DNA of 64,000 nucleotides from Pseudobdellovibrionaceae bacterium. GTDB taxonomy: Bacteria > Bdellovibrionota > Bdellovibrionia > Bdellovibrionales > UBA1609. Positions 16,192 through 24,618 of the stretch are shown here, piece by piece (the stretch's first letter is position 1; every line of letters starts with the position of its first letter). The translations under genes and the position numbers were made by a program. The DNA lies in contig JABJQG010000020.1 of NCBI GenBank assembly GCA_018663505.1, positions 88,152 to 152,151 of the forward strand, given 5' to 3'. Below the pieces are notes generated by a model, which worked only from the letters and a program-made list of their open reading frames with translations, had not been told where the DNA came from and searched no databases.

Positions 16192-16467
16192 ATGGTAGTA
16201 GACAATTGTCAGACGAATAAAAGTGAAAAATCTGGCGGTAATCAGAGTGTTAGTCACGAAATGTGCAATTCTGATTTGCTCTTTGAAAAATTAATATGGA
16301 TGACAACAGAAGAAGCGGCTCGATATCTGCGAAAAAGTGCGAATGCAATTAGAATTATGGTTCATAAAAAAATTCTAAGAGCTAGGAAATTTCGTCGAAG
16401 ACTCTACTTTAAAAAAGATGAACTGGATGCCTTGATTGAAACCTCATTTGTTACAGGAGGTTATTAA
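16192..16467 (+). CDS. xis: Helix-turn-helix excisionase-like protein
   Basis: A 91-residue protein whose C-terminal 60 residues form a MerR/Xis-type winged helix: WMTTEEAARYLRKSANAIR, then RARKFRRRLYFKKDELDALI. Such proteins bind and bend DNA at the attachment site to direct excision. GAGGAG lies before its ATG and the stop codon is one base before the integrase ATG, as expected for a xis-int pair. Confidence 0.75.
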   Translation: MVVDNCQTNKSEKSGGNQSVSHEMCNSDLLFEKLIWMTTEEAARYLRKSANAIRIMVHKKILRARKFRRRLYFKKDELDALIETSFVTGGY

Positions 16468-16468
16468 A

Positions 16469-17641
16469 ATGGCAATACGTACAAGTTCAAATAAAAATGG
16501 AGCAACTGTTTACGAAGTTTATGTAAACGCACGAGGAAAGACTGACACAAGTATAAGGCTTCAGCGTAAGAGGACTAATATTGAAACTCTTAAAGAAGCA
16601 CAAAAACTTGAAAGAAAGCTTTTCAAAGCAGTTATCGAAGAAGTTGCAAAGATTGAAGGCCGAGGACTTACTTGGAGCGATATAATGGATAGGTGGGAAA
16701 TTAACGCCCGCTTAGGCCATCTTGGCGACAGGTATGTTAAAAACCGTCACATTATCAGAGGACATATCAGTCTATTAACTAGATACACAGATATCTGGTT
16801 TAAGATGAGGGCCTCTGATTTAACTAAGGGAGATGGAAGACAAATTCTCAACGCTGCCAAAGCAGGTGGCTCTAGCGAAGGTGTTTTAAAGAAAATCAAA
16901 ACTTCCGTAAATGTGATTTATAAATGGGGAATAGAAGAAAAATATATCGTTGGTACTTCTACCACCCCCGTTGAAGGTCTCTGTGTTTCAGATAAAGTTG
17001 AAAGAGTTCCTCAAATTTTAACTCTTGAGGATATTCGTGCTTTATTAAAAAATGCTAAAGAGACTGAACACCCTTGGTATCCAATCTGGGCATTTGCAAT
17101 GTTAACTGGAATGAGAAGTGGCGAACTCAAGGCTTTACAGTGGAAGGATATCGATTTTGAAAAAAGAATTATTACTGTTTCAAAATCTTATAGTCCTCAC
17201 ATTAAAGGCATCAAAAGCACGAAGGCCGGATACTGGAGAAATGTTCCTATTTCTCAGGATCTGGAAGATGTAATCAAAGGTCTTGAAGAAGACAATGAGA
17301 TAACACCTGATGGCTTTGTATTACCCCGTCATTACTCATGGTCCAATGGACAAGCAGGGCAAGTTCTAAGAGATTTTTTAAGTGAGATAGGCATTGAAAA
17401 AAGTGTCGTCTTTCATACTCTAAGAGCATGTTTTGCGACTCACATGCTGGCCTCAGGAGTAGATCAAGCCACCGTTATGAAGATCGGTGGATGGAGAGAT
17501 ATTAAAACTTTTCAGATCTATGTGAGACTAGCTGGGATCGAAGTTAAAGGAGCAACAGACGTCTTAGACGTGCTGCCCAAAATGCAACCGCTCACAACTG
17601 GTAGAGTTGTGAATTTAAGTGATTATATGGAGCAGGCATAG
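16469..17641 (+). CDS. int: Tyrosine recombinase (integrase)
   Basis: A 390-residue integrase of the conjugative element. The N-terminal part binds arm sites; a SAM-like core-binding domain follows; the catalytic domain shows TGMRSGE (Arg near 217), HTLR (near 316-319), GGWRD (near 340) and the nucleophile in QIYVRL (Tyr near 351). The start is ATG 16469, eight bases after AGGAGG; the frame is open slightly further upstream inside xis. As the last gene of the element it marks the right end. Confidence 0.9.
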   Translation: MAIRTSSNKNGATVYEVYVNARGKTDTSIRLQRKRTNIETLKEAQKLERKLFKAVIEEVAKIEGRGLTWSDIMDRWEINARLGHLGDRYVKNRHIIRGHISLLTRYTDIWFKMRASDLTKGDGRQILNAAKAGGSSEGVLKKIKTSVNVIYKWGIEEKYIVGTSTTPVEGLCVSDKVERVPQILTLEDIRALLKNAKETEHPWYPIWAFAMLTGMRSGELKALQWKDIDFEKRIITVSKSYSPHIKGIKSTKAGYWRNVPISQDLEDVIKGLEEDNEITPDGFVLPRHYSWSNGQAGQVLRDFLSEIGIEKSVVFHTLRACFATHMLASGVDQATVMKIGGWRDIKTFQIYVRLAGIEVKGATDVLDVLPKMQPLTTGRVVNLSDYMEQA

Positions 17642-17860
17642 TGCCTGTTTCATTTAAAATCTATTTCTTGATATTTCTTGAAAATCCTTCTTCTGGCTAC
17701 TATAGTAATCCATATAGTGGAAATCATTAAATTATTTTGGTTTCCACCACTTCTAATTGTGTCCTGACTGGACACATTGATTACAGTTTACTCAGATCAC
17801 ATAGTCAACACCTATGCACTAAAGGAGTTGTTTTCGGATTCAACTCTTACTGCCTTTTTA
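17642..17860. other. Right end of element, probable attachment region
   Basis: This 219-bp non-coding stretch follows the integrase. It contains a perfect 10-bp tandem repeat TATTTCTTGA at 17662-17681, a GTGGAAA/TTTCCAC dyad at 17717-17747 and a GTGTCC/GGACAC hairpin at 17759-17775. Such repeats and dyads could be integrase arm or core sites. No tRNA gene is present and the matching left end is outside the window, so the crossover site cannot be placed. Confidence 0.45.
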
Positions 17861-18769
17861 TTAAAGAAGCTTGTTAGCTGATGCTAGGATCTCTTTCTTA
17901 AAAGCATTTATTAATGCAACTTTTAAATGAGTTCTATTTTTAGTTAAATATATTGATCTTTTGGGCGGTGCTTTCTCTGAGAATTTTCGCAAGAGTAACT
18001 TCTCGCTTTTACTCAGCCTCAAAGTGGCAAGCTTAGGAAGAAGTGTATACCCATAATGATCTATGACGATATATTTTAGCGACTCAAGGTTTCCTACTTT
18101 GAAATCAACTTTATCTGGTCGCATATTCATCTGATTTCGCAGCTTACAGGCTTCAATAACTTCATCTCGTAAACAATGTCCCTCCTCCATAAGCCAAATT
18201 TCATTTGCTTTGATATCACTAATTTTAATTTTGTCTTTTTTGAATAAATGACTTTTTTTATTCACAAAAAGAAACAGTTCTTCGTCATAAAGATGTTCTT
18301 GTTTGAGATTCTGTCCGTCTTCTTTAGTGGCTAAAATAGCTAAATCAATATCTTCATGATTTAACATTTCAATACATTCTTTTGTGGTCACTTCCAATAT
18401 AGAAAGTTCAACATTTGGATACTTTTTGCAAAATGAGGTTAAAAATTGTGGAGTTATATAAGGCGATATTGTTGGAATAACAGCTATTCGTAAAATTCCC
18501 TCAATGGCCCCTTTTTCATCTTGAATCAACTCTTTGATTTTGTTTATTTCCATAAGACCAACTTTTGCCTGTTTAACAATTTTTTTACCAACCTCTGTTG
18601 GTACCGTGGGAGACTTTGTTCGATCAAAAATCACAACCCCAAGGCTATCTTCAAGCTTGTGAATTTGAGCACTTAGGGTGGGCTGGGTGACAAAACAAGA
18701 AATTGCGGCCCTTCTAAAGTTCCCCTCTCTTGCAACGGCAATAATATATTCTAACTGAGTTAAAGTCAT
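17861..18769 (-). CDS. oxyR: OxyR, peroxide-sensing LysR-type regulator
   Basis: A 302-residue LysR-family activator. The N-terminal winged helix covers about 1-60 (TLTQLEYIIAVAREGNFRRAA). In the sensor domain the two redox cysteines occur at 199 and 208 in EEGHCLRDEVIEACK, exactly the E. coli OxyR numbering; they form the disulfide that switches the protein on. It is transcribed divergently from the catalase gene, its expected target. Length is standard. Confidence 0.92.
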   Translation of the reverse strand: MTLTQLEYIIAVAREGNFRRAAISCFVTQPTLSAQIHKLEDSLGVVIFDRTKSPTVPTEVGKKIVKQAKVGLMEINKIKELIQDEKGAIEGILRIAVIPTISPYITPQFLTSFCKKYPNVELSILEVTTKECIEMLNHEDIDLAILATKEDGQNLKQEHLYDEELFLFVNKKSHLFKKDKIKISDIKANEIWLMEEGHCLRDEVIEACKLRNQMNMRPDKVDFKVGNLESLKYIVIDHYGYTLLPKLATLRLSKSEKLLLRKFSEKAPPKRSIYLTKNRTHLKVALINAFKKEILASANKLL

Positions 18770-18797
18770 GACCTCAGTGTAGCATGTAAGTATTTAG

Positions 18798-18811
18798 CTA
18801 TCAACTCATAG
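18798..18811. promoter_or_regulatory. CTAT/ATAG dyad between oxyR and catalase
   Basis: CTAT and ATAG half-sites separated by six bases lie in the 118-bp divergent spacer, with a further CTAT at about 18828-18831. These are the core half-sites of OxyR boxes, although the spacing differs by a base or more from the E. coli consensus. OxyR binding is inferred. Confidence 0.35.
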
Positions 18812-18887
18812 ATATATAATATTTTACCTATTGGCACAATTCGGCGATATTAAGGTCATAACAATCAAAACAATTAAGGAGCTTTTC

Positions 18888-20339
18888 ATGAAAAAGAAAC
18901 TATTAACTACTTCCTCTGGCATGCCAATAAGTGATGACGAAAACAGCCAAACACTTGGGGCCAATGGGCCAATAGCCATTCAAGACCATCATTTGGTGGA
19001 AAAATTGGCACATTTTAACAGAGAAAGAATTCCAGAAAGAGTGGTTCACGCTAGAGGTTCGGGGGCCTACGGAACGTTTAAACTCAGCAAAAGTTTAAAA
19101 GAATATACAGTGGCAAACTTCCTTCAGAAGCAAGGAGATGAGACGGAGCTTTTTTTAAGATTCAGTACCGTTGGCGGCGAACAAGGCTCTTCTGATATGG
19201 TAAGAGACCCAAGAGGTTTTGCCGTAAAGTTTTATACTAAAGAAGGTAATTATGATGTGGTTGGAAACAACACACCCGTCTTTTTTATTCGTGACCCAAT
19301 CAAATTTCCTGACTTTGTTCATACTCAAAAAAGATGCCCCGTAAGAGGTATTAATGACCCTAATGCGGTTTGGGATTTTTGGTCTCAAAACCCTCAATCT
19401 CTGCATCAAGTCACAATCCTTATGAGTGATCGAGGCATCCCAAAAAGCTATCGCCACATGAATGGCTACGGCTCTCACACTTATGCCATGTGGAATTCAA
19501 CAGGAGAAAGATTTTGGATTAAATGGCATTTTAAAACCAACCAAGGCGTTAAGACCCTAACCAATGATGAAGCTTCAATCATTGCTGGCACAACCCCTCA
19601 AGCAGGACAAGCCGACCTGTTTGATCATATTGAAAAAGGCAACTTCCCTTCTTGGACAGTTAAAATTCAAGTCATGCCATTTGAAGATGCCGAAAAATAT
19701 CCAGCAACCTTTGATGTCACAAAAGTCTGGGAACACAAAGACTATCCCATGATTGAAGTTGGACAACTTGAGTTAAACAAAAACCCTGATAACTATTTTG
19801 CTGAGGTGGAGCAAAGTGCGTTTTCTCCATCGAATTTTGTACCAGGAATTGGTGCTAGCCCTGACAAGATGCTTCAAGCACGCATCTTTGCCTACCCTGA
19901 TGCCCATAGGTATAGACTTGGAGCTAACTATAATTCTTTGTATGTAAATGCCCCCCGTAGAACGGAAGTATATAATTATCAGCGAGATGGAAATATGGCG
20001 CTAAAAGCTGATCGCAATTTGAAAAACTATGGAACCTATGACAACACAATTTTCAACGAACAAGAAAACCCAAGTTCTGATAAAAAATTCCAAGAACCCC
20101 CTCTTAATATTCCACAGGGAGCCGTTGACCGTTTTGACCATAGAGAAGGTATAGATGATTATAAACAGGCTGGAAATCTATTTAGAATGATGAATGATAA
20201 CCAAAAACAACAACTGATAAATAACATTACTGGATCTCTTAGTGGGGTGCGAAAGGATATTCAACTTAAAATGCTAACCCATTTTGAAAAAGCTGATGAG
20301 CATCTAGGAAAACAAATTAAGGAAGTATTAAAACTTTAA
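18888..20339 (+). CDS. katA: Monofunctional haem catalase
   Basis: A 483-residue catalase that turns hydrogen peroxide into water and oxygen. The distal histidine sits in VVHARGSGAYG (near 53), the conserved asparagine in VVGNNTPVFF (near 126), and the proximal haem ligand tyrosine in YPDAHRYRLG (near 336). The length is that of small-subunit clade 3 catalases. There is no signal peptide. The start at 18888 follows TAAGGAG; the frame is open 19 codons upstream. Divergent oxyR indicates peroxide induction. Confidence 0.95.
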   Translation: MKKKLLTTSSGMPISDDENSQTLGANGPIAIQDHHLVEKLAHFNRERIPERVVHARGSGAYGTFKLSKSLKEYTVANFLQKQGDETELFLRFSTVGGEQGSSDMVRDPRGFAVKFYTKEGNYDVVGNNTPVFFIRDPIKFPDFVHTQKRCPVRGINDPNAVWDFWSQNPQSLHQVTILMSDRGIPKSYRHMNGYGSHTYAMWNSTGERFWIKWHFKTNQGVKTLTNDEASIIAGTTPQAGQADLFDHIEKGNFPSWTVKIQVMPFEDAEKYPATFDVTKVWEHKDYPMIEVGQLELNKNPDNYFAEVEQSAFSPSNFVPGIGASPDKMLQARIFAYPDAHRYRLGANYNSLYVNAPRRTEVYNYQRDGNMALKADRNLKNYGTYDNTIFNEQENPSSDKKFQEPPLNIPQGAVDRFDHREGIDDYKQAGNLFRMMNDNQKQQLINNITGSLSGVRKDIQLKMLTHFEKADEHLGKQIKEVLKL

Positions 20340-20361
20340 CACAATTATTTATATTAATACC

Positions 20362-20394
20362 ACTATAGGGATATCCAAAAGGGATCCCTATAGT
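20362..20394. terminator. Perfect 11-bp hairpin between convergent genes
   Basis: Arms ACTATAGGGAT (20362-20372) and ATCCCTATAGT (20384-20394) enclose an 11-nt loop. It lies between the catalase gene and the convergent DUF547 gene and could stop transcription from both sides. There is no T-run after it, so it is not a classical intrinsic terminator. Confidence 0.55.
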
Positions 20395-20419
20395 AACAAT
20401 AGATTGGCTATTTATATCT

Positions 20420-21193
20420 TTATTCTACCTTATTCAGGCTCCAATCGTAGTCCGTCCAATCAATTTCAAACATTTTTTGGGCAATTGCTTTTTGATCCAC
20501 AATATCTTTGGACATATACTTAGCGACAAATTTTTCAATTGATCCAAATTTTTTTTCAAAATCTTCGCCATACCATTTAAATATTTTACTTAGCTTTAGC
20601 TTTTTGTTCTTTTTGTTTAATCTATTTTTTACTTTATTACTCAAAAAGTTTTTCGTTCCTGCCTCAAGCAGTTCCTCCAGATTGTGCTCGGTAAATGCTT
20701 TTGCCTGAAGAGATGGACAACCAATAGAAGCACAGTTCACAGCAAAATGAATTCGTGGTTCATTAAATTGTTTTCGAATCATTCCATGTTCAATATTATC
20801 TAAATGAGACTTTTTTCCTAAAAAAGTAAAAAACTTTTTCTTCCATGTGCTTGAAAAAAAGGAACCGATGTCTTTTATGGACTTAACTGGGTAATTATCT
20901 AGTATCAGTTGAATGGTAAAACCATTGTATGCATTAATTAGAAATGCAAGTTTTTGCTTTTTTAAAAATTTTTTATATTCTTTTTTATTGACTGCAGATA
21001 TTGATTTGAGATAAATAGGCAACTTTGAATTATTATGTTTCATACTCTTGTAATCAAACAAACTCTGCTTGCCATGGATCTTTACATATTTCTGCAGAAT
21101 GGCATTAAAGCTCTTGTGACTGTGATCAAAGGCAAATACATAATTTGTGAGTAACAATAATATAATCAAACACCCCACTTTTTTAATGAACAT
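20420..21193 (-). CDS. DUF547 secreted protein
   Basis: A 257-residue protein with a signal peptide ending at NYVFA. The segments KLAFLINAYNGFTIQLILDNYP, IEHGMIRKQF and FAVNCASIGCPSLQ are the signature of DUF547, a family with a cysteine protease-like core; NCASIGCP would hold the catalytic cysteine. Substrates are unknown. AGGAGG precedes its ATG. It is a single-gene unit convergent with katA. Confidence 0.85.
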   Translation of the reverse strand: MFIKKVGCLIILLLLTNYVFAFDHSHKSFNAILQKYVKIHGKQSLFDYKSMKHNNSKLPIYLKSISAVNKKEYKKFLKKQKLAFLINAYNGFTIQLILDNYPVKSIKDIGSFFSSTWKKKFFTFLGKKSHLDNIEHGMIRKQFNEPRIHFAVNCASIGCPSLQAKAFTEHNLEELLEAGTKNFLSNKVKNRLNKKNKKLKLSKIFKWYGEDFEKKFGSIEKFVAKYMSKDIVDQKAIAQKMFEIDWTDYDWSLNKVE

Positions 21194-21330
21194 ATGACCT
21201 CCTAAGGTGACTTGAAGCTTTCAAAAAAGTTATCTCTGTTTTTAATTAAGTATAGACTCTATCATATAATTCAGGCTAGTCTAAATATTAATATATTAAC
21301 AATTAGACTTTTTAAGTGGCACCAGTAAAT

Positions 21331-21789
21331 ATGAAAAATAAATTGCAACGCCTTAATGAGAAAGAAGAAGTGCGATCATGGAGAACTATAATGGCTGCCT
21401 ATCGATCTACTTATCATCTACTGGGAAAAAGTTTGTTAAATGATGGCTGTACCATCCAAAGGTTTCAAATTTTCTACAATTTGTATTTTGAAGGGGCTCA
21501 TCGACCTAGTCTTATAGCTAAAAAACTGGATGTGTCTTTACCAAATATTACTAGTTTTGTTAAACGAATGATGCGCGACAAACAAATTATTGAAGACTGG
21601 AGTGATGGTGGGAAACGTCCCAAATACAAACTCAGTGAGTCCGGAGAAGAGTTTTTTGAAGAAATTTTTCCAAAACACGTTAAACACATAACTCAACTAA
21701 TTGATCCAATCCCACCAAAACTAATAGTACAACTCACAAAAATCAAAGACAATAACGAAGATAAAATGAATCAAAAGGAACTCCTATGA
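21331..21789 (+). CDS. MarR-type regulator
   Basis: A 152-residue regulator with a winged helix at about 50-105 (PSLIAKKLDVSLPNITSFVKRM then DGGKRPKYKLSESG). It overlaps the next gene by 4 bp and is therefore probably the regulator of the downstream Fe-S protein and reductase. The start is uncertain: a GTG at 21316 is in frame and neither has a clear ribosome binding site. The ligand is unknown. Confidence 0.75.
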   Translation: MKNKLQRLNEKEEVRSWRTIMAAYRSTYHLLGKSLLNDGCTIQRFQIFYNLYFEGAHRPSLIAKKLDVSLPNITSFVKRMMRDKQIIEDWSDGGKRPKYKLSESGEEFFEEIFPKHVKHITQLIDPIPPKLIVQLTKIKDNNEDKMNQKELL

Positions 21790-22856
21790 ATAGATCAATC
21801 ACTGAAAAAGTATTTTTAGTATTTTTTTTTCCCGTTGTTATTGGCTTCTATCTTATATATAAATACCCTCTTTGGTTTGTGGCAGAAGACCAAGTGGTGG
21901 AGACCTTTTATTGGTTTGGTAAATCAACTAGCTTCTGGTATTCCACTGTTTATACAGCTGTAGTCTGTGTTATAGCCTTTCAAGTTGTTATGGGCAGCCG
22001 GGTGCCATATGGAAAAAATAAAAAGAAAAAAATAAGTACATATCAAAGAAATAAATTTCTAAGTATTTTTTTCAGCCAACTTATCTTGTTCTACCTTGTT
22101 CCCTATATTCTTCCATATTTAATAAAGGGAGGTGACTTTTTTGCAGATAAATATGCACCAGTAAATAAAAACGCCTATGTTTATATATATAATGGTTTTA
22201 CATCTTTAGGTGGCTTTATCTATTTATTTGTTTTAATCCCTGTGGTTGTTTGGTTTTTTGGTAAACGCTACTGCTCCTGGTTCTGCGCTTGTGGTAATCT
22301 TTCTGAGACCATCGGCATCACAAAATGGGGAAATGCCTGGGTAACTAAACTCACACCACGCGGACCAATGTCAAAGAAACTTGAGAACATGCAGTATTTA
22401 TTTCTAGCGTTAGCCGTAGCCTTCGGAATTTTATTGTTTTTAGATGCATGGAAAATATTCACATCTGGAGAACTGCTCAATACCTGGAGAGCGGCTCAAG
22501 ACCTTGGCGTGGATTTAATTTTTGGAGCATTAATAGGAGTTGGGGCTTACCCTTTTATGGGTTCACGTGTGTGGTGCCGTTACGGGTGTCCACTAGCAGC
22601 AAGCATGCGCCTCTTTGGCAAGTACTCTAAAAGTAAATTTAAGGTGGTGGCCAACGATAAATGCAAAGGTCTTAACCTTTGCACCACTCAGTGTCCTATG
22701 GGAATAGATGTGGCAAGTTATGCTCATAAAGATGGGGTTCCTATTGAGGGTAGTTTTAGCCTAATGAATTCACCTTGTATTGGTTGCGGTGGGTGTATTG
22801 ATATTTGCCCTGTGCAAGCCATTTCATTTCAAAAAGTTTTAGGAGGCAAGTCATGA
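21786..22856 (+). CDS. Membrane 4Fe-4S electron-transfer protein (NapH/NosR/CcoG-like)
   Basis: A 356-residue protein with about five membrane helices, CxxxC-type motifs near helix ends (CSWFCACGN and CRYGCPLA) and a C-terminal ferredoxin part with CKGLNLCTTQCP and CIGCGGCIDICP for two 4Fe-4S clusters. Related proteins (NapH, NosR C-terminus, CcoG) pass electrons across the inner membrane. It overlaps the reductase gene (ATGA), so the two products probably work together. The electron acceptor is not evident. Confidence 0.8.
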   Translation: MNRSITEKVFLVFFFPVVIGFYLIYKYPLWFVAEDQVVETFYWFGKSTSFWYSTVYTAVVCVIAFQVVMGSRVPYGKNKKKKISTYQRNKFLSIFFSQLILFYLVPYILPYLIKGGDFFADKYAPVNKNAYVYIYNGFTSLGGFIYLFVLIPVVVWFFGKRYCSWFCACGNLSETIGITKWGNAWVTKLTPRGPMSKKLENMQYLFLALAVAFGILLFLDAWKIFTSGELLNTWRAAQDLGVDLIFGALIGVGAYPFMGSRVWCRYGCPLAASMRLFGKYSKSKFKVVANDKCKGLNLCTTQCPMGIDVASYAHKDGVPIEGSFSLMNSPCIGCGGCIDICPVQAISFQKVLGGKS

Positions 22857-23986
22857 TTATTTATAAAGGTTTATTTTTTTTAGTATCTGGCACTTCAGCT
22901 TATGTGATTTTACTGTTATCTCTAAGGCTCATGGCTTCTAAAAATGAGGATCGTACCGATAAAAAAGAAGAAGACTATGACTGGAAAACAAAAGAAGAAC
23001 TAGAAATTGTAGATATTATTTCTGAAACTCATGACATAAAAAGCTTTTATTTTAAACGTAAAAATAAAAAAAGTTTTTACACATTTTCGCCGGGACAGTT
23101 TCTAAGTTTTCAAATTAAAGATGATCACAAACTTTTACGTTCTTATTCCATATCTGGAAGTTGTGAAAACACCAGCACTCTTCAAGTGTCCATCAAAAAA
23201 TTAAATGATGGTCAGGGTTCCCAATGGTTTCACCAATTAAACATAGGTGATAGCGTGTGGGCCTTCCCTCCTGGCGGACTATTTACCGACGATAATCTAG
23301 ACTTGAATTCCCCTCGAGTTTACATAGGCGGTGGAATAGGTATCACACCATTAATTTCCATGATAAAAACCAACATTGATAGATCATGCAAAGCCCCTAT
23401 GAGTTTATTTTATGGCATGCGTTCCACTAAAGATTTAGCTTTTCATAAGGAGCTTGTATTATTATCTGAACGCCACTCACAATTTTCTTACTTTCCCTTG
23501 CTCTCTGACATAGATGACAATTGGGAAGGACAAAAAGGTTATATTACCTACGATTTTATTAAATCGAAAGTTGAAATCAAAGCAAATCATAACTTTTATT
23601 TCTGTGGTCCTCCGGTGCTTACGGATTCCGTATCAGAAAAAATTGTAGCCAGTGGTCATGATGCAAATTTAATTCATAGCGAAAAATTTGCATCACCTGT
23701 AGCCTTTGATCCAGCTAACATCTCCAACAGAAAGGCTGAGATTACCGTTGATGGTCAAAGCTTTACCTATGAAGGGAAGTCATCAATTCTAGAGTTCTTA
23801 GAAGATAACCATGTTAACATAGATTTTGCTTGTCGCTCAGGGGTATGCGGAGCATGTAAATGCAAGCTACTTAAGGGAGATGTGGATGCGTTTACTGACT
23901 CTGGATTAACTGCTAGTGAGATTAAGGACGGTTATTTCTTGAGCTGTGTATCTCGACCTACTTCTGACCTGGAGATTAAAATATAA
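22853..23986 (+). CDS. Flavin/2Fe-2S oxidoreductase, Hcr-like
   Basis: A 377-residue protein with an N-terminal membrane helix (about 4-22), an FAD-binding domain (LLRSYSISGS), an NAD(P)-binding domain (YIGGGIGITPLISM) and a C-terminal plant-type ferredoxin with CRSGVCGACKCK and a later LSCVSRP. This order is that of Hcr and related NADH:acceptor reductases. It should take electrons from NAD(P)H and hand them to the membrane Fe-S protein encoded just upstream. The start follows AGGAGG at 22841. Confidence 0.88.
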   Translation: MIIYKGLFFLVSGTSAYVILLLSLRLMASKNEDRTDKKEEDYDWKTKEELEIVDIISETHDIKSFYFKRKNKKSFYTFSPGQFLSFQIKDDHKLLRSYSISGSCENTSTLQVSIKKLNDGQGSQWFHQLNIGDSVWAFPPGGLFTDDNLDLNSPRVYIGGGIGITPLISMIKTNIDRSCKAPMSLFYGMRSTKDLAFHKELVLLSERHSQFSYFPLLSDIDDNWEGQKGYITYDFIKSKVEIKANHNFYFCGPPVLTDSVSEKIVASGHDANLIHSEKFASPVAFDPANISNRKAEITVDGQSFTYEGKSSILEFLEDNHVNIDFACRSGVCGACKCKLLKGDVDAFTDSGLTASEIKDGYFLSCVSRPTSDLEIKI

Positions 23987-24025
23987 AGTAAATTCTGTTT
24001 ATGTGTATAAAAATAAATAAAAATT

Positions 24026-24508
24026 TTACAAATCATTTCTAGGTGCATCAATAATCAACACCCGCACAACTGGTGTTATCAATTTTTCATCCAAAGATGG
24101 TACATCGTAAAAGGTCAATGCCACATCCATTAGCTGATAATATGCAAGCTCAGCACCACAAGCACTGCCCTTTAAAATAATCTTTATATAAGAGCCTTTC
24201 GCCTGTAGTGGATCAATTTTTCCGGTTATTTCTGCTACATGGCAATTAGGACCTGGCTCTGGAAAATTTATATATCGCTTTTTGGAATTTGATAGATTAA
24301 ATCCACCTTCGTGCCAAGACTTCTCATAATTTGTTAACACAACTTTCATTTCAATGGTAGCTTGCTGAGCTTCTAGATCCCAGCTTGCAACAAAATGATT
24401 CGCCGAACCCACCTGTTTATCATAAACAATTTGAGCTTCCACAAATCCCCTTGCTTGCAAAGAGAATGAAAATAATATTACTAGTAAAAGGAAAAATCTA
24501 TTTATCAT
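24026..24508 (-). CDS. Secreted protein of unknown function
   Basis: A 160-residue protein with a signal peptide ending near SLQARG. The rest looks beta-rich and has two cysteines (PNCHV and SACGAE). No family is recognised. GAGGAG precedes the ATG. It is convergent with the reductase operon and follows the TldE gene on its strand after a 110-bp gap. Confidence 0.6.
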   Translation of the reverse strand: MINRFFLLLVILFSFSLQARGFVEAQIVYDKQVGSANHFVASWDLEAQQATIEMKVVLTNYEKSWHEGGFNLSNSKKRYINFPEPGPNCHVAEITGKIDPLQAKGSYIKIILKGSACGAELAYYQLMDVALTFYDVPSLDEKLITPVVRVLIIDAPRNDL

Positions 24509-24618
24509 GGCAAACTCCTCTATTTATTTTAGTTATGCACCCCATACTAGCTTAGCTAGAGTTAATATACATGACCCAATAAAACTACAGGACCTTTGTC
24601 TGGATACAAAAGCTACTT

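Noticed and set aside
17642..17860. tRNA gene as integration target
   Set aside because: No cloverleaf or T-loop sequence was found next to the integrase or anywhere else in the window.
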